Shown in pieces: positions 1 through 8,835 of a stretch of 64,000 nucleotides of DNA. The position numbers and the translations under genes were made by a program. The stretch is from Chenopodium formosanum. Taxonomy: Eukaryota > Streptophyta > Magnoliopsida > Caryophyllales > Amaranthaceae. Location: assembly GCA_024500155.1 (NCBI GenBank), contig CM044869.1, forward strand, positions 53,275,898 to 53,339,897, in the 5' to 3' direction. Within the stretch, counting starts at the first letter, position 1; each line of letters begins with the position of its first letter. The notes beneath the pieces were generated by a model, which had not been told where the DNA came from, did not search any database, and saw nothing but the letters and a program-made list of their open reading frames with translations.

Positions 1-1655
1 ATAAAATCTCATATTAATAACTTTTCAAAATCAATAACTCTTCCTTGAAAAACCTTTTATTTAATTCAACAAACCTTTTAAAATCAATTCCTTTATTTAA
101 AGATGATAAGTAATTCAAACCATTCAAAACATGATTTAAAAATCAATCATTCAAAATACTTTTATTAAAATCAATACCTTCAAACATAATTTATTTTAAA
201 ATCATAATTCAATTACCAATCAAATCATGTAAAACATGTTATTCAAACCAATCACTTTCAAAGGTATCTAGCCACCTAAACGTACCTTGATCCTTGCTAG
301 AAAAATCACACAAAAAGAACCTCAAGAACCTTGATTCCGAATATCAATCAATACTTCGCACTTTCAAAGTTCAACCACGAATGCACCTTGCAAATAACAT
401 AACCATGAGATTATCACAACATAAACTCAAATCTAATGTGCATGGAATATAAAACTCTTTTAAAATAATACTTTAATATAAAATTATAGCTTTGAAATAG
501 GTATTTGTATTTTAGAAAACTAACCATGAAGAAGGTAAAGGATTAGGATTAAAGAGAATTGAATTTTCGTAGGAAAGAATAGGCAGAACTTGCAGAGGTC
601 ATAACTCCTTCAATATAACTCCGAATTAGGTGACTCTTGAGCCTAACCTCAAGGATTTTTTGAGAGGAACAATCTTTTGTGAAACATCAATACCCCAAAA
701 ACTGACCAAAAGTGCCCGAAAACTAGCTTTAAAGGTATATGGGATAATATTTGTACGAAAATAGGAGAAGAAAAGTATGAAAAGGTTTAGGGAAAAGAAG
801 AATAAGAGAGAAGAAGAGAATTGGGTTTTGGTGTGAAGAATATGAGAGGTATGAAGGGGTATTTATAGGCTAGCTCATGTAAGAATTATGGCAAGAGAAT
901 TTGGGAAGAATTATGGAAAGTAGGATTTAAGAGATTACTTGGAGAAGTGAGTAAAAGAATTAAGGAAAGTTTGGATATTAAGGTGATTGTGTATACTTGA
1001 ATATGGAATGTATGTATGTCATGAAAAATAATAAGGACATTGGAATTACTTGGGGAATAATTAAGAAGAATGAATGGCAAGAAAATATGATGATTAGATA
1101 TTAAAAAGATGGAGAAATAGAATTAAGGAAAATTAGAGATTTTAAGGAGATAATTAAAAATATAATTTACCAAAATAAGTCACCCAAAAATCCATCATGG
1201 TGGCTTTAGATATTTAGGGAATTAATTTGCTAATTTTAAGGAATTGAAAATAATTGTGTAAATAATATTTATTGTATAAAATAATTAATTAATAAAATTC
1301 CAATTATTCACTAAATAAAATAACTAAGAAAATCAAATTTTCTATACATAGAAAATTCAAAAATCATAGTCATTAAATTAGGAATTTTCGACCATCTTAA
1401 ATAAATAATAAAATATAATTTTATTTAATTAAAATATCCAAAATATATATAAATAATCTGATTTTTAAATAAAATAAATGGATAATAAATCCAAAAATAA
1501 TAATTGAGTTTTAAAATACTTTTGGTGCCAAAATTCAAATATCATTTTGGCTCCAAAATTCAAATAGAAAAATAAATTACTTAAAATACCCTTTTTAGAA
1601 AATACTAATTAATTAGTTAATTAGAAAATACGTTTCAAAAATACGGGATATTACA
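1..1655 (-). mobile_element. Long LTR of a Ty3/Gypsy-type retrotransposon (partial, runs off the window)
   Basis: Read on the minus strand, the block begins at 1655 with TGTAATATCCCGTATTTT, a common start of plant Gypsy LTRs. About 790 bases later comes a TATA box followed by a CT-rich stretch, the usual U3-R layout. Further down, a segment near 250-300 reads like U5 (minus strand: GGTACGTTTAGGTGGCTAG). The far end lies outside the window, so it cannot be said whether this is a solo LTR or the 5' LTR of a full element. The next bases (1656-1660, CTTGC) would be the target duplication to look for on the other side. It interrupts the Copia element that starts at 1656. No gag or pol coding sequence is visible here. 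Confidence 0.65.
860..867 (-). promoter_or_regulatory. TATA box of the Gypsy-type LTR
   Basis: The minus strand reads CTATAAATACCCC here, followed downstream (towards 780) by a CT-rich stretch typical of a plant LTR transcription start. This sets the direction of the element as leftward. Confidence 0.55.
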
Positions 1656-4600
1656 CTTGCAGCCTTGTCTGATCTTCAACCTGAACATGTTCGTATGTTG
1701 TTAAATATGGTTCATAGTCACCAACAAGATAAAATGACCGGTGAGCCTATTTTTTTTTATCTTGGATTGTCGATACAGGCGCTTTACATCATGTTACCGG
1801 AACGACTCTTGTTTGATAAATGTGCAATTTATTTCTCCTTGTCCCGTCGGACTCCCGGTTGGTGCTCTTGCTATGGCCACTAAGGAGGGCCAAGTGTGTT
1901 TGGCATATGGCCTTATACTTGAGAATGTTTTATTTGTTCCCAAATTAAATTGCAACTTAATATCAGTGTCTAAAATGGTTGATGACTCCAAATGTTTTGT
2001 CGATTCACTGATTCTTTATGTGCTATACAGGACCAACGCTCGGAGAGCCTGATTGGAGCCGGTGAATGGATAGATGGACTATACTACTTCCGGCGAATTC
2101 CTAAAGTATGTGCGGTGACCGATCCAGAAGCTTCTACCTTTGAGTTGTGGCATCGTCGTTTGGGGCATCCGTCGGACAACATTGTCAAGTTAGTGCCTGC
2201 TATTAGTGGTAGTTCTAGTTCTAGTAGTAAATCTTTGAATAAAGCTTGTACTGTTTGCCCACAAGCTAAACAATCACGGGATAGTTTTCCTATTAGTGAT
2301 ACTAGAGCTAGTCGTATTTTTGAATTGATACATTGTGATCTGTGGGGGTCTTATAAGATGCCTTCTACTTGTGGTGCTCACTATTTTTTGACAATTGTTG
2401 ATGACTATTCGAGAGGTGTTTGGGTTTATTTATTGAATGACAAAACTGAAGTTTATTCTTCTTTTTTCTCTTTCTTTGCTATGATTAAATGTCAATTTGA
2501 TATCACTGTGAAATGTGTGAGGAGTGACAATGGTACGGAATTTAAACCCATGATCCTTTATTTTGATGAACATGGCATTCTTTTTCAAACTTCTTGTGTC
2601 GGTACCCCACAACAAAATGGGAGGGTGGTGGAGCGTAAACACCAACATATCCTAAATGTTAGTCGTGCTTTGATGTTTCAAGGCAACTTGCCAATAGCTT
2701 TTTGGGGATAATGTGTTCTTGAGGCGGTCTATTTAATTAACCGTACTCCATCCCGTTGTTATCCAATAAAACACCATATGAACTTCTTTTTGGGAAACCA
2801 CCTATTTTTGATGAATTACGGGTGTTTGGTTGTCTTTGTTTTGCTCATAACCAAAAAGCTAAGGGTGACAAATTTGCTCCTAGGATTCGTAAGTGTGTGT
2901 TTGTGGGCTATCCTCATGGCAAAAAGGGTTGGAAGGTGTATGACTTAGAGACGGGTGACATTTTTGTTTCACGTGATATTAAGTTTCATGAAAATGAATT
3001 CCCATTTATGCATAGTGAAGAACCGAATGACTCTCATGTTAGTGCCGAAAGGGTGCCTCTTGTTGATGGGGGGATCGATGTTGATTTTTTGGATGACCTT
3101 GAGCATGTGCTCGAGATTGGTGAAGACTCTACTACCCATGGTTCTCGTGACAACAACCCTCCACTAACCCCGGAACCAACCCCAACTGCTGCTATGCTGG
3201 GTTCTGCTGCTGACCCGGGTGCGGCTGCTCCTGGCAGTTTGGTCTGCAACACACTTGCGGCTGCCACTGCAGGCTGCGGCCCTCTCGCGGTCTCTCCTGC
3301 CACTGCTATAGTAGGCTGTCCGGACAGCAACTCTCCGGCCTCTCCTACTCTTGATTTGGGGCGTGGACAACGTCTTAGGCATCCTCCGAATTGGCACAAA
3401 AATTATGTCGCACATACGATCTCTAGTCCATCTATCTCCTCATGTTCATCGTCTACTCCATGCTCCTCAAGTACTCCCTATCCTTTAGCAAATTTACTGA
3501 ATTGTGAAAAATTTTCTGTGCGACACCGTGTTTTTATTGCAGCCATGGATACAGTGGTAGAGCCACGTAATTTCAGGGAAGCTATGAAGGATAAAGGGTG
3601 GAGAGAGGCGATGCAAAAATAAATTTCTGCATTGGAAAATAATCAAACATGGGTGATGGAGAAGTTACCTCCGGGTAAGAAAGCTCTTGGATGTAGATGG
3701 GTTTACAAGGTCAAGCTCAATTCCGATGGCACTATTGAGAGGTTGAAGGCTCGTCTCGTTATTTTTGGTAATCATCAGATAGAGGGTATCGATTATAATG
3801 AGACCTTTGCTCCAGTTGCTAAAATGGTCACCATTCGAGCTTTTCTTGTTGTTGCTGCTGCGAAAAAATTGGGAATTGCACCAAATGGATGTTCACAATG
3901 CCTTTCTCCACGGTGACCTTGATGAGGAGGTTTATATGACACCACCGCCTGGTTTCCATGGCACTCAACCGGGTTTGGTGTGTCGACTTCGTAATTCTTT
4001 GTATGGTCTCCGGCAAGCACCTCGTTGTTGGTTTTCTAAATTGGCTACCTCTCTGACAAGGTACGATTTTTTACAGCCGTACTCTGATTATTCTCTATTT
4101 ACTCTGCAAACTGGGTCTATTCAACTTAGTGTTCTGGTCTATGTTGATGACTTGGATCATTTCTGGAAATGATTCTTCTGCAATTTCATCGTTCAAATCG
4201 TATTTGAGTGACTGCTTTCATATGAAAGATTTGGGTGTTTTGAAGTATTTTCTTGGTATTGAGGTTGCACGGAGTCCGGAGGGCATATTCCTGTGTCAAC
4301 GGAAATATACCCTTAATATTATTGCAGAGTTTGGTTTACTTGGGGCACGCCCGGCAGGTACTCCCATTGAGCATAATCATACTCTGGCAAAATCAGAGAC
4401 ACCTCTTCTTTCTGATCCTGAAATGTATCGACGTCTTGTAGGTTGTCTCATTTATTTGTCTTTCACTAGACCAGATTTGGCATATACAGTCCACATTCTA
4501 TCTCAATTTATGCAGCAACCTCGTCAAGATCATTGGGAAGCCGCACTACGAACGGTTCGGTACTTGAAAGGTTGTCCGGGTCAAGTATTCTTTTGAGTTC

Positions 4601-5210
4601 AGATTGTGATATACATTTGACAGGTTGATGTGATTCAGATTGAGCTAGTTGTCCTCTGATGAGACGATCTATATCTGGTTGGTTGGTGTTTCTTGGTGGT
4701 TCACCTATTTCTTGGAAGACTAAAAAGCAACATACAGTTGCTAAGTCTTCATCAGAGGCGGAGTATCGCTCGATGTCTAAAATCACGGATGAGTTAAAGT
4801 GGTTGAAGGCATTACTTCTTAGTTTGGGAGTTTCGCATCCACGTGCGATGAGTTTGTTTTGTGATAGTCAATCGGCGTTATACATTGCGCAGAATCCAAT
4901 GTTTCACGAGTGAACTAAGCATATTGAGGTTGATTGTCATTATGTCAGGGATGCGATTCAGGATGACACTATTAATCCGTCATATGTGAAGACTACCGAA
5001 CAACTAGCTGATATATTCACTAAGGCTTTAAGCAAAACTCAATTTCTGTATTTATTTGGCAAGTTGGGCATTTGTGATTTGCATGCTCCAACTTGAGGGG
5101 GGTGTTAAGCCTATTTAGTGTATAGTACTTGGGCCGAAGTTATGAGCCCTAATCTCGTTAGGTTGTATATATATTTGTGCATACCCTAATACGAAATTAG
5201 GTGTATACTA
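1656..5210 (+). pseudogene. Decayed Ty1/Copia polyprotein gene and 3' LTR remnant
   Basis: The fragment starts inside the gag-protease region and keeps the Copia domain order in broken frames. The protease core (DTGALHH) is at about 1772-1792. The GAG-pre-integrase motif LWHRRLGHP is near 2145. The integrase core has DLW near 2336, SDNGTEF near 2524 and the distal Glu near 2629. Then come the chromo-like FGCLCF/VFVGY motif (2825-2915), reverse transcriptase (HQMDVHNAFLHGD, 3881-3920; YVDD at about 4140) and RNase H (SSSEAEYR, 4746; FCDSQSALY, 4858). Damage includes a frameshift before the protease, a TAA at 2709, a frameshift near 2755, a TAA at 3619, frameshifts near 3880 and 4148, and a TGA at 4912. 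The upstream half was displaced by the Gypsy LTR at 1-1655. It cannot make an enzyme. Confidence 0.9.
5095..5210 (+). repeat. Polypurine tract and truncated 3' LTR of the decayed Copia element
   Basis: GAGGGGGG at 5095-5102 is followed by TGTTAAGCC at 5103, the usual polypurine-tract/LTR junction of Copia elements. The LTR can be followed for roughly 100-120 bases. I see no CA end or target duplication, so the right end given here is approximate. Confidence 0.5.
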
Positions 5211-5347
5211 TATTAGATATTTTTGGCACATATAATAATTGGTTTTGATAGATTAATCATAATTTTATATAACTTTTCTCATATTAAATAATTTAATGTT
5301 AATTTGCTATAATTTACAAGAACATTATGTAGTCTTAGTAAGAAGGG

Positions 5348-5608
5348 GTGTTATGGGCTATCTGGCTTTCTTGTAATAATATTCGCTTTTGGCATAAGGT
5401 TGTCTCTATTGATGATGTTTTAATTCTTGCATCTCAGTGGAATGACCGGGGCCAACAAGCTCATGAGTTTCGTGGTCGCATGTGCTTTAGGAACCTTCGG
5501 TCTCAGCCACCTGGTTCTGGTTTTGTTGCCACTCTTCATGGGGATTTGTCTTCCGAGTTCGACACTTGTCTGGTTTGTGATGGGGCTTGGTCGTTTTGTT
5601 TACAGGTA
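5348..5608 (+). pseudogene. LINE reverse transcriptase C-terminus / RNase H scrap
   Basis: The open frame reads LWAIWLSCNNIRFWHKV followed by a linker and ends near FDTCLVCDGAWSF. The first part resembles the conserved LWAIW-S-RN segment after the zf-RVT domain of plant non-LTR elements. The CDGAW motif is the first catalytic strand of the RNase H-like (RVT_3) domain. The match stops right after it, so only about 85 residues remain and there is no start codon of its own (the frame opens at GTG). Assignment is by family motifs recalled; a host gene fragment of the same family is the alternative. Confidence 0.5.
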
Positions 5609-5665
5609 AAAGTGATTGATGTCATACCCATAATGGACAAATTCAAGACGTACTCTTACAAGTAA

Positions 5666-6341
5666 AAGGAGTTCGATGTTGGTTGAAGACGATGTTACGC
5701 AGCGTTCAGAACCAGCTCAAGCCTAGAAGTCAAAGTATTTCTCCATCTTTTAAATATTTGTAACAAATATTTGTTTTACAAAAATAAGTGAGGTCCATTG
5801 ACCTTATTACCTTCAATATAAATCCACCTCTAGATATGTAGAAGGCGACCCTTCTAATTATATACTCCAGAATATATTAATGGAGATTTTAATCTTTGAA
5901 TTTTAGTTTATCCTGTTGGTTTCAAAAGTAATACATTTTGATTTCAAATAAAAATGCAACAGTTGATTTCATAAATATGTTCAAATTAATTCTTTTATGT
6001 ATTCATTTTCTTGATTGTAGATTTTTAGGCAATATTTTGTTCAAATGTTTGTTTGCATTTTTTGTACCTACATAGTTTAATTTTCATAATAGTGTGTTAA
6101 GTTATTTAATATTAGTATTGAAAATTGTTCATCATCTGCAAGATTTATGGCTAAAATAAACGTTAACGTTGAGTTGAGACAATTACAAATAATTTCACTA
6201 CTTGCGGGAGCCCACCTGGCCTTGAGGAGTGTCTTAGAGAAGCTCTTTAATGTTAATTTATAGAGCAGTTTTCAACAGAGCATAGCATACAAATACTACT
6301 CATAAGGGCACGGCCTAATTTAATTGATATTGTAAATATAA
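5666..6341. other. Gene-free AT-rich spacer
   Basis: No open frame, RNA or repeat boundary could be supported. It separates the LINE scrap from the MITE that starts at 6351. Confidence 0.4.
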
Positions 6342-6350
6342 TTTAATTTA

Positions 6351-6871
6351 TGGTTTTTTTTTAACCATATACCCCTGAGTTTTTTTGTTTATTCACCATA
6401 TACCCATAAACTTTTTTAATTCATCATATACTCTCGAGTTTTCACAAAAATACACCATACACCATTATTGACTAATGATTGTTAATTTTGTCAGTTATTG
6501 AGGTTAATAATGACCTGACACCACCTTAAATACATTCCCCTATTCTCGAAAGTACCCACACTCCTTTTTCCCACCCCCAAAACCACCCAAATTTCCTATT
6601 TTCATCCTCAAAATCAATCATACGGATATAATTATAGAGATTTGAAGTGGTTTCGGGGGTTTGGAAAAAGGAGATGAGTGGTTTTGAGAATGGGGGAGAG
6701 ATCTAAGGTGGTTTCGATGAATAATTAACAAAATTTCACTCATCTTGTTGTTATTAGGGGTTTATGGTGAATTTGAATATATGACTCAGGGGTATATGGT
6801 GAATTTGAAAATTTTCAGAGGGTATATGGTGAATAAACAAAAAAACTCAGAAATATATGGTGAAAAAACCG
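6351..6871. mobile_element. Mutator-like MITE, 521 bp, 9-bp target duplication
   Basis: The 9-bp direct repeat TTTAATTTA flanks it at 6342-6350 and 6872-6880. The ends are inverted repeats of about 55 bases: TGGTTTTTTTTTAACCATAT at the left, and CGGTTTTTTCACCATATA when the right end is read in reverse. Both arms then carry CTGAG, a T tract and GTTTATTCACCATATACC. The TATATGGTGAAT motif recurs several times inside both arms. There is no coding sequence. A 9-bp duplication plus long terminal inverted repeats is the hallmark of Mutator-type elements; the superfamily call is inference from that. Confidence 0.8.
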
Positions 6872-7172
6872 TTTAATTTAATGTGTACATGAGAGTTTAA
6901 TTTTAATTAGTTTTAGCCTTTTAAGGTAATCTAATTGCGTATACCACTTGTTAGGGAATGAGTAAAGAATTCATAGGATAAGAATGAACAACCCTAAATA
7001 GCTAGGTTATTACTTCGTTCAATTACATAATTTGACCTTTGATAAGATCACCGTAATGAATAGATATTATGGCGGTCCTTTGTGGATAAAACCCTAAAAG
7101 CGTCCTTAGCCGGCCAATTGTCGTAGGCCGAGTTTATAAAGTTGTCCCCAAGAACCATATATATCTTTTTAT

Positions 7173-7350
7173 TATTAGATACAATGTATTGTTAGATACA
7201 ATGTATATATATTTCCCTAGGTTGCTTCATTAATGTTTGTATAGTATTCCCTAGAGTATATATTATTTCCTAGATTGTAATTACCTAGGATACCAATTGT
7301 ATTTATACGTTGCAAATCAATGACAAAGGGAAAGGAATATCTTCCTAACA
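7173..7350 (+). repeat. 5' LTR (178 bp) of the complete Copia element
   Basis: It starts TATTAGATACAATG and ends CTTCCTAACA. The first 15 bases are duplicated in tandem (TTAGATACAATGTAT twice within about 30 bases). It reads base for base the same as 11803-11980. The start is fixed by the flanking TTTAT duplication and by the junction with the polypurine tract at the other end. Confidence 0.93.
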
Positions 7351-7360
7351 TGGTATCAGG
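7351..7360 (+). other. Primer binding site (tRNA-Met type)
   Basis: TGGTATCAGG directly abuts the 5' LTR. TGGTATCAG is complementary to the 3' end of plant initiator tRNA-Met, the usual primer of Copia reverse transcription. Confidence 0.85.
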
Positions 7361-7449
7361 CTAATTCGAATCCTCTGCCTATTTTCTCTGTCTCCTTCTC
7401 TTCCTATTCTTCTCCCCCTCTTCATCTTCTTCTCTAATCATCAGCCGCC

Positions 7450-8835
7450 ATGGCCGCCACTGAACCACCAAAAACTCCCACTTTCCACCCCGCTCTCGCT
7501 GTACCCAACATCAAAACACTCATCCCAATCACATTGGAGATGAGCAAAACTCCATTATACTCTTCGTGGGCAGAATTGTTCAAGGTTCAAGCGCGCGCAT
7601 ACGAGGTCATTGACCACATAATCCCCCCTGATGAGAAAGACGACTCCATTGACGCCGCTCTATGGACTCGCCTTGATGCAATCGTCCTTCAATGGATATA
7701 TGGCACTATCTCTCGCGACCTCCTCACCACCATTCTTGAGCCAAATTCAACGGCTAAACAAGCCTGGGATAGATTGAAGGACATTTTTCAGGACAACAAA
7801 TGTACACGGGCTGTACAATTAGAGGCGCAACTCTCCTCCGTCGAGATGAAAAATTTCTCCGACGTCTCTGCATACTGTCAACATGTGAAAATGATTTCTG
7901 ACCAACTCGCCGATGTTGATGCTCCGGTAAACAACCAGCGACTCATCCTCACCATAATTCGCGGCCTTCCAAAATCGTTTGATGGGGTCGCTGCGATTCT
8001 CCAACAAACCGAGCCATTGCCTTCATTCTATAAAACCCGATCAATGCTTGTTCTTGAGGAATCCCGCCTCTCCAATCAGGCCGCCTCTGAAGCTATTGCT
8101 GCCGGCACCGCCCTTCTCACCACTGACTCCGACTCATATCAAGACGAGGTTCCCTCCTCTCATGACAATCCTCGCAATCATCATCGCAACAATCGCAGCA
8201 ACAACAACCGCGGCGGACGCAACCGCGGTGGTGGTGGCCGCGGCAAGGGTCGCCACAGCAACCAGGGGCAGCACCGTGGTGGGTCCAACGGTAACAGCCA
8301 CCAGCAGCAGGGCTACCGTACCCAGCAGCCGTGGCATCCCTGGGGTCCTTGGGCTCAGTGGCCGCAATACTCACACCCTTGGGCCCAACAGCAGCCATGG
8401 CCCATTCCCCCCTGCCCATATCCTACCTCTTGGCCACGTTCTTCTGGTCCAAGCAACAGGCAGCAAGGTATACTTGGCCCACGCCCACAACAACAAGCAT
8501 TTTCGGCCCAAGCTCCTTCAACAGTGAATTATGCTCCAACTGATATTGATGGCGCAATGCATACTCTCTCTCTCACGCCACCGGATGATGGGTGGTACAT
8601 GGACACCGGCGCCACATCTCACATGACATCCAACCAAGGTACTCTCTCGTCTTATGTTAATTTGAGCAAACAACGTCATATTATTGTTGGCAATGGGCAT
8701 GGTATTCCAATTAATGGTGTCGGTTGTGCTTCCCTTTCATCTCCCCTTCCTCCCTTTTCCCTCAATGATGTTCTTCATGCACCCAAATTAATCAAAAATC
8801 TGATTTCCGTAAGAAAATTCACTAGTGATAATTGA
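7450..8835 (+). CDS. Copia gag and protease part, ending at an in-frame TGA
   Basis: The ATG lies in a strong context (GCCGCCATGGCC), about 100 bases after the LTR. Residues about 35-200 look like the Copia gag core (SSWAELFKVQARAYEV, then an LxxIFQDN region). Residues about 240-330 are an RGG/Gln-rich basic stretch followed by Trp-Pro repeats (WHPWGPWAQW). No CCHC zinc knuckle is present, so RNA binding probably rests on the RGG part. The aspartic protease motif WYMDTGATSHMT has its catalytic Asp at residue 385. The frame then meets a TGA (8833-8835) at a point between protease and integrase and continues in the same frame as pol. In Copia elements gag-pol is one polyprotein, so this is best read as a nonsense mutation. 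Confidence 0.9.
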   Translation: MAATEPPKTPTFHPALAVPNIKTLIPITLEMSKTPLYSSWAELFKVQARAYEVIDHIIPPDEKDDSIDAALWTRLDAIVLQWIYGTISRDLLTTILEPNSTAKQAWDRLKDIFQDNKCTRAVQLEAQLSSVEMKNFSDVSAYCQHVKMISDQLADVDAPVNNQRLILTIIRGLPKSFDGVAAILQQTEPLPSFYKTRSMLVLEESRLSNQAASEAIAAGTALLTTDSDSYQDEVPSSHDNPRNHHRNNRSNNNRGGRNRGGGGRGKGRHSNQGQHRGGSNGNSHQQQGYRTQQPWHPWGPWAQWPQYSHPWAQQQPWPIPPCPYPTSWPRSSGPSNRQQGILGPRPQQQAFSAQAPSTVNYAPTDIDGAMHTLSLTPPDDGWYMDTGATSHMTSNQGTLSSYVNLSKQRHIIVGNGHGIPINGVGCASLSSPLPPFSLNDVLHAPKLIKNLISVRKFTSDN

